Shown here: piece by piece, positions 47,936 to 56,422 of the stretch
How the letters are laid out: each line of letters opens with the position of its first letter
Position numbering within the stretch: position 1 is the stretch's first letter
DNA from: Mesostigma viride
Lineage: Eukaryota; Streptophyta; Mesostigmatophyceae; Mesostigmatales; Mesostigmataceae
Assembly (NCBI GenBank): GCA_009746045.1
Contig: RPFO01002071.1
Span: forward strand, 64,001-126,973
DNA: 62,973 nt
Direction of reading: 5' to 3'
Position numbers and translations under genes: made by a program
The notes under the pieces: generated by a model
Seen by the model: only the letters and a program-made list of their open reading frames with translations
Told to the model about the DNA's origin: nothing
Database searches by the model: none

Positions 47936-48045
47936 GTAATCATGCGTAATCATGCGTAATCATGCGTAATCATGCGTAATCATGCGTAATCATGCGTAAT
48001 CATCAGAGTAATCATCAGAGTAATCATCAGAGTAATCATCGTCCA
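47936..48045. repeat. short tandem repeats AATCATGCGT and AATCATCAGAGT
   Basis: About six copies of a 10-11-bp unit (GTAATCATGC) followed by three to four copies of a 12-bp unit (AATCATCAGAGT). Confidence 0.85.
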
Positions 48046-48062
48046 GACAAGCTGCACTGCCC

Positions 48063-48527
48063 CTAAGACCCTAACTTACACAAGATGGCGATGGTCGTCG
48101 CCGGCAGCTCGACAAGTTCAGGGCAGCACGAAATAAGACAGGCAAGCCGACGCTGGCGCTCATCCCAATGAGGCCATTCATCCGAAGCAGCCTCCATAAC
48201 CTGGCCGCTCTTAGGGTGGCGAATCGGGGCGTCGTTGTCGTTGCGGAGCTTCAGCACGCTTGTCACAGCGGCGTCATTGTAGGCGAGTAAGGTATCGATG
48301 TCTGCCAGGCTCAAACGCTGGCCTGGCATGTAGAATGAGGAAGAAATGGCGTCCGGCAAGGAGGTTTCAGCAGCTATCGGAGTTGCTTCCGAAGTTGCTT
48401 CCGAAGTCTTGGATCGCTTGTTAGCGGCGTTCTTGGCGACGACAATGTCGTGGGCGATTTTGTTTGCAGCAATCTGGGCATCAATAGAATCGGCGGCAAG
48501 AGCTGAAGACGATGCGGGGACCTCCAT
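48063..48527 (-). CDS. hypothetical protein, 154 residues
   Basis: The frame has protein-like composition: an Ala-rich helical N-terminus (starting MEVPASSSALAAD), a Ser/Thr/Lys linker, and a C-terminal part with WPHWDERQRRLACLISCCPEL. I chose the second ATG (48527); the first in-frame ATG is at 48545. It ends directly in the repeat-bounded spacer. No family recognised. It could be an exon of a host gene or a fragment of a mobile-element protein. Confidence 0.4.
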   Translation of the reverse strand: MEVPASSSALAADSIDAQIAANKIAHDIVVAKNAANKRSKTSEATSEATPIAAETSLPDAISSSFYMPGQRLSLADIDTLLAYNDAAVTSVLKLRNDNDAPIRHPKSGQVMEAASDEWPHWDERQRRLACLISCCPELVELPATTIAILCKLGS

Positions 48528-48744
48528 AGCTACGTTTAATAGCACCTAGACGAGGGCAGGGGGCGCAGGCACACTGATCACGTGCGTGGTGCCGCCATAA
48601 TGTGCAGAAAAATAGCGAGATCTGCTGGGCAGGCCGCTGGCGATAACTTGCGAAATCCTGGGCGATGGCTGCCAAAAATTAGATCGGCGTGTTCGTCATC
48701 AAAAGGCGAGTCTATTGCAATTTACCCGACCAAATTTCATCATG

Positions 48745-49042
48745 GATGGAGGGAGGGAGGGAGGGAGGGAGGGAGGGAGGGAGGGAGGGAGGGAGGGAGG
48801 GAGGGAGGGAGGGAGGGAGGGAGGGAGGGAGGGAGGGAGGGAGGGAGGGAGGAGGGAGGGAGGGGGAGGAGAGGAGGGAGGGAGGGAGGAGGGAGGGAGG
48901 GAGGGAGGGAGGAGGGAGGGAGGGAGGGAGGGAGGGAGGGAGGGAGGGAGGGAGGGAGGGAGGGAGGGAGGGAGGGAGGAGGGAGGGAGGGAGGGAGGGA
49001 GGGAGGGGGGAGGGAGGGAGGGAGGGAGGGGGGAGGGAGGGA
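48745..49042. repeat. (GGGA)n microsatellite
   Basis: About 300 bp of GGGA with short irregular breaks, the complement of the CCCT tract at 14953-15506. REGG-type frames here are artefacts. Confidence 0.97.
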
Positions 49043-49055
49043 TGGATGGATGTTC

Positions 49056-49131
49056 TTAATTAATTAATTAATTAATTAATTAATTAATTAATTAATTAAT
49101 TAATTAATTAATTAATTAATTAATTAATTAA
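49056..49131. repeat. (TTAA)n microsatellite
   Basis: About 19 uninterrupted TTAA units. Confidence 0.97.
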
Positions 49132-49256
49132 GTAGCTTCCATCATCATTCCGTCATCATTCCGTCATCGCGGCTCACAGAAGGGCACCAGCCTTATGCTG
49201 GCATCTGCCACCCCTATAGTGACCCTATAGTGACCGCGGCCTAGGGTGGGGTATCA

Positions 49257-49325
49257 CCCTAAACCCTAAACCCTAAACCCTAAACCCTAAACCCTAAACC
49301 CTAAACCCTAAACCCTAAACCCTAA
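49257..49325. repeat. interstitial telomere-type array (CCCTAAA)n
   Basis: About nine tandem CCCTAAA units, the plant/green-algal type of telomere repeat on the C-rich strand. Unique sequence lies on both sides, so it is interstitial in this assembly. Confidence 0.93.
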
Positions 49326-49836
49326 CACCGTCTCCAGGCACCCACGGCATCCCCCCACCCTGGCTATCACCCTCCCACTGTGACTAAATTTACTAAGTTT
49401 ACTATGGGTTTTTGGTTTTTTTTCTAGGAATTTCAAGCCAGCTGCCATGAGGTCAAAGTGCTACAGGTGCTGTGTGGTACAGGGTAGCTATAGTGACCTT
49501 ATAGTGACCATGGTGGTAGACTCTTATGCTGGCATCCCAGGGTGACTAATTTTACTAAGTTTACTATGGTTTTTTGGTTTTTTTTCTAGGAAATTCAAGC
49601 CAGCTGCCATGAGGTCGAGGTGCTACAGGTGCTGTGTGGTACAGGGTAGCTATAGTGACCTTATAGTGACCATGGTGGTAGACTCTTATGCTGGCATCCC
49701 AGGGTGACTAAATTTACTAAGTTTACTATGGGTTTTGGGTTTTTTTTCTAGGAAATTCAAGCCACCTGCCATGAGGTCGAAGTGGTGACATCCTGCCACA
49801 ACTGGGTGAGGGCCATGTGGATATGGGACTAAGTCA
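49326..49836. repeat. 162-bp tandem repeat beside the telomere array
   Basis: Units begin CTATAGTGACCTTATAGTGACC at 49488 and 49650, with a partial unit before. Each carries ACTAAGTTTACTATGGGTTTT and TTCTAGGAA (49386, 49549, 49711 and a variant at 49853). The last copies blend into the left flank of the provirus, where TTTACTATGGGTTTTGGG also occurs. Confidence 0.85.
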
Positions 49837-50432
49837 TTTCCCGTGGGAAACTATGTTTACTACGTTTACTATGGGTTTTGGGTTTTATTCCTAGGAAATT
49901 AATTCAGGTGTGCACCACCAAAAACACACCTGAATTTCCCAAAAAAAGAACCCCCAAAAAACTTAGTAAATATAGTCTCCCACGACAAATGGTTATGAAA
50001 ACATAGTTTCCCACGGCAAAATGACCAATAAATCCATCTCCCACGGGAAAGGCCATGGGGGCCGGCCAGCGGGGGTGCAGCGGAGGGGCGCGGACTGCCA
50101 AGCAGTGGCGGGACTGCCAGGTGGTGGTGGGGCTCTGTGTTTTCTCGTGGGAAACTATATTTACTACTAAATTGATATTTTCAGTTGGAAATAAAGTTTT
50201 ATTCGACGTGTGAGAGAGCATGCACAGGCTTGCATAATTTCCCGCAAAGAAAACCCAAAACCCGTAGTTAGCTTAGTAAATTTAGTAAGGTGCTGGAGGG
50301 TCGAGCAGTGCGTGGGAGTTGGCGGACCCGGCGAGGGCCGCGCGGCGGGGTGGAGATGTGACGTCTGGGGTCCATCTGAAAGCGGAAGGACCATCGATTG
50401 ACACGTGAAAAATCGTTTCATTAAAATATTAC
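49837..50432. promoter_or_regulatory. left terminal region of the provirus, non-coding
   Basis: No gene. It contains TTTCCC-GT-GGGAAA at 49837-49850, partial copies near 49972, 50007, 50037 and 50142, and a hairpin formed by AATTCAGGTGTG and CACACCTGAATT (49898-49935). GTAAAT/ATTTAC words recur in both orientations (TTTACTACGTTTACTATGGG against CTTAGTAAATATAGT). The inverted structure could be part of a terminal repeat or replication origin, or of the neighbouring satellite. Confidence 0.5.
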
Positions 50433-51787
50433 TTACGAAGGGCAATACCGCCATCCAATAAAGCAGTTCGGCCTGGAACCGTCGCTCAACTTGTACTGAG
50501 TCAGCCTGCAGCCCAGAACCGCCTTTGCCTCGTCTCCAAATAATTTCGCCTTGTAGCTATCCATACCAGTCGAAGCAATGTACTCGTCGAGAAGAACCTT
50601 GACAGGCACTGCCTCTCCGCTGCACTTGACGAGCTCGCCGCTTTTCTTTAGCTCCTCGATAAAGGCCCACACCGTCAGACGAAACCTTCGAGTCCGTCTT
50701 CAGGACTCTCATCTCCTCCGACCTAGGCGGCCACCTCTCGTCCTTGCTAGTTGCTGCCAGGTATACTACGCACTCTCTAATCGAAATCGCCATCAATCCT
50801 AACGCAAACTCCTTGCGCGAGTGCCCAGTGTGGTGTCGATGAGCTTCATGTGCTGACGCTCAGGTTCCGCGTCAATTTCCTCCTGCGTGCAAAACTTGCT
50901 CACGAAAGGGTACATGACAGCGCGGTCCCACAACCCCTCGCAGTGCTCGTCAAATTTCACGTCGTTGTTGTGTCCAAAACTAGCTTGAACGTCGTAGGAA
51001 ATTGCACGTACTCGTTCGAGTGGAGAGCACGCGCCTTCAGGACCCCGTTGCCAGTGATATTCTTGAATTTCGACGCCACGATAGGGACGTTGCGCTGGAG
51101 CTCGTTCGTCAAACCAACACGCATGCCGCGCATTCCCAAAACTTCTGGCGTCGCCACATCGCTGTCCCGCTCCTGCGAAGTGTAGAAAGCAGCACGAACG
51201 TTGTTCACGTTGTCGCCGTACGCTGACCTGATGACGCTCATCAGGAAGCCCTTCCCGTTCCGTCCTGAACCCTTCCAGAAGTATCCTTGCTCGTCACGAT
51301 TGTCCCCCACCATCAGTGAGCCAAGGAAACGCTTGAAGTGGGCCCGGGTCACAGCGTCTGGGAAAATTTCCTCCAACTTCACTTCCATAGCACAAGTGTC
51401 GGCGTCTGGCGTGTAGGGAAGTCCCATCTGCTTGGAAATCATGTCGTCGGGCCGTCCAGGTCGCAGGGTCATGGTAGCGAGTTCCAGAACCCCGTTATAG
51501 TGAAGCACAGGAGCAGCGGATCTTTGTCGAGCCTCTCCACGAATTCGGTTGCATGGCTCGGCGTAGATGATTCCCTTGACCTCGTTGCGGATGTTGTTGA
51601 TGTAAGGGCCGTCACGCAAGTTGTGGGAGATCTTACAGCGGAGTCAGCCAGGGCTTCGAAGTACGCCGCCTTCTTGTCGTCGCCCAGATACCCGGCCTTG
51701 TCACGCCGTTCAGAAAAATAGCGCGACACCTCCCGGTACTTGGACGGGAGCTTGTCCATCTCAGCGATGGCGTTCCGCAGAGGTTCG
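50433..51787 (-). pseudogene. D5-type (SF3) helicase part of primase-helicase, frame-broken
   Basis: Frames read, in N-to-C order, through 51469-51787, 50957-51619, 50557-50830 and 50433-50690. The 50957-51619 frame carries a Walker-A-like GSGRNGKG (residues 117-124, the usual Ser/Thr after GK replaced by Gly), a motif-B-like RVGLTNEL (167-174) and a motif-C-like VQFPTTFKLVLDT (205-217), typical of D5 helicases. The 3' frames encode the C-terminal helical part. Breaks lie near 51640, 50955, 50825 and 50690. Joined with the primase upstream, it would unwind and prime viral DNA. As assembled it cannot be made as one protein. Confidence 0.78.
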
Positions 51788-52972
51788 TCAGTCATCAGCT
51801 GGCGCCACCTGTGGTCCCGGCCTGAAATTCCACAACGACCCACCGCTGTACCGCCAAGTCCCAGCAAATCCCACCACACAGGCCTCGGCTACACCGCGAT
51901 GAGAATTCTCGAAGTGCGCGAGAATGTATGATGTCGTGGCGTCCTCGGATGGAAAAAGCAGAGACTTGAGTTCGTCGCCGAGAGCGACAACTTCGCTCGA
52001 GAAGTCGCGGCAGTCCGAGTCGTGGCATTTCTGAACGATGCCGTCACGCGATACGACGAGGTAGGTGTGGTTGCTCCCGTGCTCGCGGCCAGCTCCGAGG
52101 CACAAGTGGCTGAACCTGCGCAGGACGTAGTTGTCACGGTCCTTCGAGTAGTGAAGGCTCGCAGCATCCAGCGCGTGGTCTTCAAAATTCGGGTAACGCT
52201 CGGTCCACCTGGCCACGATGCGCGAAGTGACGTTGGCGATGTCGTCACTGTCCAGGTGCGTGATTTCGTCGCTGCTAGTGGCGAAAACCCTCGTCGAAGG
52301 GCGTCCAACGTCACGCTTGCCACCGCTCGACTTTTTCCCTTTTTTTGCTGGAGGCTCGAGACCGTCGATCAAGTCGTCGACAGGCAGCCACTTTGCATCG
52401 TCGTCCACCAATTGAGCGACAAACGTTTCGATGGGCTCGTTGTCGTCAACGGGAGAGAGAATTGGGCATCCTGGCTCGACGTCCTTCGTGTTATACACAC
52501 AGTTCAGCAATCGGCCGTCGTTGTAAATGGAATCGTCCCATCCGGGGAGCTGCAGAAGTTTGGCCTTCATGAGACGCCCCATATCCTTCACCGTCACTTT
52601 CCAACCCTTCACGTAGACACGGAACGAGTACTTGAACGTCCTCTTGCCCTTGGTTTCGACCCAACGCGGACGACGCGTGAGTACTTTGACGTTCTCATGG
52701 TTGATGTTACAATTTTCGAAGACGTCGTTGATGATGTCGTCGACGGTGACTCCCGGCTCTCCTTCCTCGTGATCGAATTTGAGGTCGTAATCGAGATATG
52801 GCTTGACAACATCGTCTTCTTTTAGAACCTCGCACCAATGGCCGCCAGCGCGAATGAGCCTGAGCGCTTCGTTAGCGGATAGCTCTAGGGCGTTATCGTT
52901 CCAGTTCTTAGATTTAATCCTCCGCGCGAGCTTGATCATCTTTGCGGTGATGGGTGGACCGGGAGCCTCCAT
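51788..52972 (-). CDS. archaeo-eukaryotic-type primase domain of the D5 primase-helicase
   Basis: It has the features of viral AEP/UL52-like primases: an acidic YLDYDLKF (residues 59-66, the catalytic 'hDhD'-type motif), SFRVYVKG, a GRLLNCVYNTKD block, and a C-terminal Cys/His cluster (GREHGSNHTYL, then QKCHDSDC), as in UL52-type zinc sites. I start at 52972 (MEAPGPP) because the frame upstream to 53122 covers the palindromic TTCCCGTGGGAGATCTCCCACG, which looks like regulatory DNA. The frame stops at 51788, where the helicase continues in another frame, so this is the 5' part of a broken fusion gene. Last gene of the leftward block. Confidence 0.75.
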   Translation of the reverse strand: MEAPGPPITAKMIKLARRIKSKNWNDNALELSANEALRLIRAGGHWCEVLKEDDVVKPYLDYDLKFDHEEGEPGVTVDDIINDVFENCNINHENVKVLTRRPRWVETKGKRTFKYSFRVYVKGWKVTVKDMGRLMKAKLLQLPGWDDSIYNDGRLLNCVYNTKDVEPGCPILSPVDDNEPIETFVAQLVDDDAKWLPVDDLIDGLEPPAKKGKKSSGGKRDVGRPSTRVFATSSDEITHLDSDDIANVTSRIVARWTERYPNFEDHALDAASLHYSKDRDNYVLRRFSHLCLGAGREHGSNHTYLVVSRDGIVQKCHDSDCRDFSSEVVALGDELKSLLFPSEDATTSYILAHFENSHRGVAEACVVGFAGTWRYSGGSLWNFRPGPQVAPADD

Positions 52973-53021
52973 GGTGGTGTGAGCGCGAGAGTGCGGATTG
53001 TCGTGGGAGAGTCCGCCTTTA

Positions 53022-53043
53022 TTCCCGTGGGAGATCTCCCACG
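53022..53043. promoter_or_regulatory. palindromic CCCGTGGGA site upstream of the primase
   Basis: TTCCCGTGGGAGATCTCCCACG carries the same half-sites (TCCCGTGGGA/TCCCACG) found at the left end and at 53303-53316. It lies 50-70 bp upstream of the chosen start, where a viral promoter element would be expected. Function is inferred only from recurrence. Confidence 0.5.
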
Positions 53044-53302
53044 AGGAATCGAATCGTGTCGGCTTGTCGGTTACGTCGTGTCGGTCGACCGTGTCGTCAT
53101 GCAGGTTGAAGTTCGAGACCATTCTGGAAGGTTGTATACCGTATGCTTAGAAAAAAAAAAGTTTCGATTAAAAAATTTCAGTTCGTCTAAAAACCACACA
53201 GACCCTCGAACCTCGACCCTTGAGAAAAATGGTCCCATGGAACTTTTTTATTTCCTGTATAATGCATGCAGTTTAGGATATCCTTTTCGACATTCATGAA
53301 AA

Positions 53303-53316
53303 TTTCCCACGGGAAA
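53303..53316. promoter_or_regulatory. TTTCCCACGGGAAA motif between recombinase and primase genes
   Basis: Inverted repeat TTTCCC-AC-GGGAAA immediately beyond the recombinase stop (53322). It is the reverse complement of the site at 49837-49850. It could be a promoter, terminator or replication-related site. Confidence 0.5.
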
Positions 53317-53321
53317 ACTGT

Positions 53322-54605
53322 CTACTTTTTCCTCGGCCTCAGCCGACGTCCGCCAGTCTCGCCGCCCTGGGGAGAGGGGTCCCCCGCCTGCCGCTCGTAA
53401 ACGGCTCCTGTAAGTACGTCGTGCCCCATCAAGTCACCAGCCCATTTTCGCTTTTTCCACGAAGCGCCCTTCAAGAAACGGGTGATGTACGCCTGCCTCG
53501 TTGCATCAATGCCGTGGTAGATGCGGTTGTACTTCGCAGAATAATACTCGTGCTTCATGTATTCGCCTGGATTTTTTGGGTCCTCGAACACGTACTTCTG
53601 ATCAGCTCGAGCCTGCAACGCGTTAATCAGCTTCTTGTACCCGTCTGGAATTTGGTAGTCGTACGTGCCGTACGTCTCTGCCGTCTTAAAACGTTGAATT
53701 ATCATGCGGCGCTCGCTCGGAATGTATCCGTTCTCGTGTGGCTCGAGCTCGCTGATAGAACTGACGATGCGCATTTTGTCGTGGTCGTACCTGGTCGGTG
53801 GCAGTTTCTCGCCGGACAGGTAAATAAGACCCATCAAAGCGGCGTCAGACGTAGGGTCCTTTTTGTACTCGGCGGCGGCGATCCGCTGGAGCTGCTCGTA
53901 CGTGTACCTCAGTGGCTTGCTCTCGGCCCTGTCGAATTTCCTGTCGAGATCGCCGACCTTCAGCTCATTGACTCGAGCAGCGTACGCGTCCGTCACGTCG
54001 CGTGGGAGCCTCTTCTCAGGTGGCATCATTCGATTCACCCCGTTTATCACTCCGAGCAAGTTCTTCTCGTTCTCCCTCCACGCATCCTCTTTCGAGTGTG
54101 CGAGCTTGCGTTTGGGTTCCGAGGTTTCGTGGACGACGCGCAGGACACGGGCGGTGTCTGCGAGGCAGTCGACTGATTCGTCCTGCGAGCACCCCATTTT
54201 GTCAAGGAGAACTCGCAGCCTGCCGATATACCCCTTCGCGGTTTTGCGCGTCGCCCCGCGCTCTCTCGAGGGCCTGCCAGGCTCGTGATGCTCTGGCCGG
54301 GAATCCGCTGCGGCGACGGCCTCGTTGAACGTCCAATATCGTCCATCAGTAGGTCGCGCAGGCGGTTCCTCGTGGTGCGGTGGCTCCGGCGAGGGTGGAG
54401 AGGTCGCCTGCAAGCCGATTTTTTCCGCGCACTCGGGGTTATTTGCGATCCATCGGTCACTGGGATTCCAGACGCCCTTCTTGACCTTGCTTTTCGCCGA
54501 GATGCAGTTCGTCTGGTCGCGGGCGATTGCTCGCCTCTTCGCCTGGGCCCGTCGCCATTGCTCGCGACGCTCCTCTACGGTCACCGTCATCTGATGACTG
54601 AACAT
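53322..54605 (-). CDS. tyrosine recombinase (integrase) of the PLV
   Basis: 427 residues, intact. The C-terminal catalytic half shows GEKLPPTRYD with Arg272 (Arg I), an FKTAETYG hairpin with Lys307, GIDATRQAYITRF with Arg370 or Arg376 in the box-II region, LMGHD with His395 and the nucleophile Tyr403 in AVYER. The N-terminal 100 residues are basic and linker-like, followed by a likely core-binding region (about 110-230). Such enzymes integrate viral DNA into the host genome by strand exchange. The start at 54605 is supported by a TATAAAAA sequence about 25-30 bp upstream (54629-54638 on the complement); ATG at 54590 is an alternative. It overlaps the preceding AT-hook gene. Confidence 0.9.
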   Translation of the reverse strand: MFSHQMTVTVEERREQWRRAQAKRRAIARDQTNCISAKSKVKKGVWNPSDRWIANNPECAEKIGLQATSPPSPEPPHHEEPPARPTDGRYWTFNEAVAAADSRPEHHEPGRPSRERGATRKTAKGYIGRLRVLLDKMGCSQDESVDCLADTARVLRVVHETSEPKRKLAHSKEDAWRENEKNLLGVINGVNRMMPPEKRLPRDVTDAYAARVNELKVGDLDRKFDRAESKPLRYTYEQLQRIAAAEYKKDPTSDAALMGLIYLSGEKLPPTRYDHDKMRIVSSISELEPHENGYIPSERRMIIQRFKTAETYGTYDYQIPDGYKKLINALQARADQKYVFEDPKNPGEYMKHEYYSAKYNRIYHGIDATRQAYITRFLKGASWKKRKWAGDLMGHDVLTGAVYERQAGDPSPQGGETGGRRLRPRKK

Positions 54606-54951
54606 GAGACAATTTTTTGGCTCGAGGCTTTTTATACCCTACGGGGTGGATCCTTGGGCGCCCTCGAGGCCGTTTCGGTTCGTGTCGTTTTTCCGTTTTG
54701 GAGGGTGAGCGCCCACGTGGACGCCTGCGATCGCCCACCAAGGCGAGGATGGCCAATCGGATTTCGGGGCTCATGTCGTGACAAGTGGACGGAATCGTGT
54801 CGTGGTGGCCTGCTTCTTGAAGGATCCTGACGACACGTTCTAGAGTTTTCTGCCCCAGTCGAGAACCCGAACAATATCGGAGGAGTGCTTGGGTGTCCAA
54901 CACGTACTCCTTCTCGGCGCCTGCGTATCGTTTGGTGGACGGAATATCCAT
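54457..54951 (-). CDS. small basic AT-hook protein
   Basis: 164 residues. The N-terminal half is helical (LDTQALLRYC..., MSPEIRLAILALVG). The middle carries two AT-hook-like motifs (RRRPRGRSP at about 75-83 and KRPRGRPRIHP at 93-103), followed by a Lys-rich stretch, so nucleic-acid binding is likely. The last 50 codons overlap the start of the recombinase gene in another frame. A role in replication, transcription or packaging cannot be told apart. Its stop may be displaced by an indel. Confidence 0.65.
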   Translation of the reverse strand: MDIPSTKRYAGAEKEYVLDTQALLRYCSGSRLGQKTLERVVRILQEAGHHDTIPSTCHDMSPEIRLAILALVGDRRRPRGRSPSKTEKRHEPKRPRGRPRIHPVGYKKPRAKKLSHVQSSDDGDRRGASRAMATGPGEEASNRPRPDELHLGEKQGQEGRLESQ

Positions 54952-54973
54952 AGTATATCATGTTCAGAGAAAA

Positions 54974-55858
54974 TTATTTTATCGAGAGAAATGTATTGAA
55001 GTTTCGACGAAACATTTTTTTCGGGTCGCGCTGGTCGAAGTCGACAGCAAAGAAGTCGTGAGGATCGTCCTTGACGGCGTGGTCCCATAGCGCGAGAAAC
55101 TCATCCGGCGCCACAGACCCCGCGCTCTCTTCCGCGATCTGTCGCGCGGCTCGATGGTCCTTCGTTCTGAACAGCGCAAGAAACGATATATTCGCTCGCA
55201 CTGCTCGTGGTACGCCACCGCTCGTGTACGCCTGTGTCAGGAAAATCATGCTCGTGAGGAAGTGTCTGTGTTTGAACGCGAAAGCCGCAACAGCGTTTTT
55301 GCTAGAGCTCTGATAGAGGGCACTGCCTTGCATGTCGTCTATCAGAATGAGCGACGAAGGAGGACCGTGCTCGAACCTTGTCGCAGGTTTATCCCAGTTC
55401 ATTGCATCAAGGCGTAGGTACATGGAGAGGTCCATGAGTTCTGCGTTTTTTTTCCCATCCACGTATTCGCGTTTGAACGTTTCCCAGACCTTGAGATCGT
55501 CCTTGTACCTCTCGTATTCGTGGAGGTCAGACTTTATATGATCTATCATCCCATCGAATGCCAGGTTAGAGTAGACTTCCATCGTCATAGCTGGTTCCGG
55601 GAGCTCCTTGTATTTCGGCTCCGTGTGGGCACTCCCTGAAATGAGGTACAGCTTGTCGAATGAGTTGTTAGCAAAGTAAGCCTTCGCCATGTTGACTGCC
55701 GATGTAGTTTTCCCAGACCGTCGAGCTCCGCAGAAGTTTGCGATGAAATGAAGACTCGGCATATTCGGTGGAGCAGGACGCTGTGGGGCGTATCGTTGCT
55801 TGATGTCTTTGTTCTCAAGTGAATGAATTCGTCGCTCTTCGATGATAGCCATTATCAT
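54974..55858 (-). CDS. FtsK/HerA-type genome-packaging ATPase (A32-like)
   Basis: 294 residues, intact. Walker A is GARRSGKTT (residues 44-52), inside the FCGARRSGKTT context typical of A32-like ATPases of PLVs, virophages and large DNA viruses. Walker B is LILIDD (170-175). A likely sensor region follows, and the C-terminus ends in an aromatic/basic tail. These ATPases pump viral DNA into preformed capsids. The gene lies between the coiled-coil gene (gap 12 bp) and the AT-hook gene (gap 22 bp), consistent with a co-expressed leftward block. Start chosen at the first ATG; MAIIEERR two codons later is equally good. Confidence 0.93.
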   Translation of the reverse strand: MIMAIIEERRIHSLENKDIKQRYAPQRPAPPNMPSLHFIANFCGARRSGKTTSAVNMAKAYFANNSFDKLYLISGSAHTEPKYKELPEPAMTMEVYSNLAFDGMIDHIKSDLHEYERYKDDLKVWETFKREYVDGKKNAELMDLSMYLRLDAMNWDKPATRFEHGPPSSLILIDDMQGSALYQSSSKNAVAAFAFKHRHFLTSMIFLTQAYTSGGVPRAVRANISFLALFRTKDHRAARQIAEESAGSVAPDEFLALWDHAVKDDPHDFFAVDFDQRDPKKMFRRNFNTFLSIK

Positions 55859-55870
55859 TCTGAAGACATT

Positions 55871-56398
55871 TTAATCGTCCAGACTAGCAAGGAGAGACGC
55901 GCGGATGGCGGCCATGCGCATCTCGTATGGCGTCATCGCGACAGGTGGCGGTGGTGGAGGTGGGAGCTGTCGGGTCTTGATCGGGGGTGGCGGAGAGTCC
56001 GGCTCTGTCTCCTTGGGCTTTCGACCCCGTCTTGGTTTTGGCGTGTCGGCGGGGGTTGAGGCGACGGAATCTTCAGCGAGAAGGCGTTCAATCCGCGATT
56101 TGTTACGAGCTTCTTGCAGCTCGAGTTCGACTAGCCTTTGCCGCTGAATCTCCAATTCCTTTGCAAGGACCTTTCGTTTCGTTATCTCTGCCTCCTTTTC
56201 TTCGTTTCGTCTCTTCTCCCTCTCGGCTTTTGCGCGTTGCTGGTAAACCCTCATTTTGTCGCGAAGGGCTTTTTTCTGTTCATCATTCAGCGGTTGTCCC
56301 TTTCGAATTGTCTTGACCAGGTCAACCTGCTCTTCCCGCGTCTCGGCGAAGGTTTCGTCTTGGTAGCTCGTTGGGGTCTCTGAAGCCTCAGAGGCCAT
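55871..56398 (-). CDS. coiled-coil protein with AT-hook-like and polyproline segments
   Basis: 175 residues. Residues about 40-108 are a continuous charged coiled coil rich in Glu/Lys/Arg. A basic RRGRKPKE (AT-hook-like) follows at about 122-130, then PPPP runs and a short helical C-terminus (MRMAAIRASLLASLDD). First gene of the leftward block, starting 24 bp from the first ATG of the divergent fibre-like gene. I recognise no family. Coiled-coil length and position suggest a structural or packaging accessory role. Confidence 0.7.
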   Translation of the reverse strand: MASEASETPTSYQDETFAETREEQVDLVKTIRKGQPLNDEQKKALRDKMRVYQQRAKAEREKRRNEEKEAEITKRKVLAKELEIQRQRLVELELQEARNKSRIERLLAEDSVASTPADTPKPRRGRKPKETEPDSPPPPIKTRQLPPPPPPPVAMTPYEMRMAAIRASLLASLDD

Positions 56399-56422
56399 GT
56401 TTATATTCTAGGTAGATAATAA
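56399..56422. promoter_or_regulatory. divergent intergenic region between the two PLV gene blocks
   Basis: Only 24 bp separate the outermost ATGs. It contains TTTATATTC on the leftward side and AGATAATAA on the rightward side, so both cores are AT-rich TATA-like. If the fibre-like gene starts at a later ATG (for example 56489), the region is up to 90 bp. Confidence 0.5.

Noticed and set aside
48582-49067. REGG-repeat open frames
   Set aside because: Product of the (GGGA)n tract in all three frames.
53421-54176. 251-codon plus-strand frame opposite the recombinase gene
   Set aside because: Antisense shadow of a gene with clear catalytic motifs on the minus strand.
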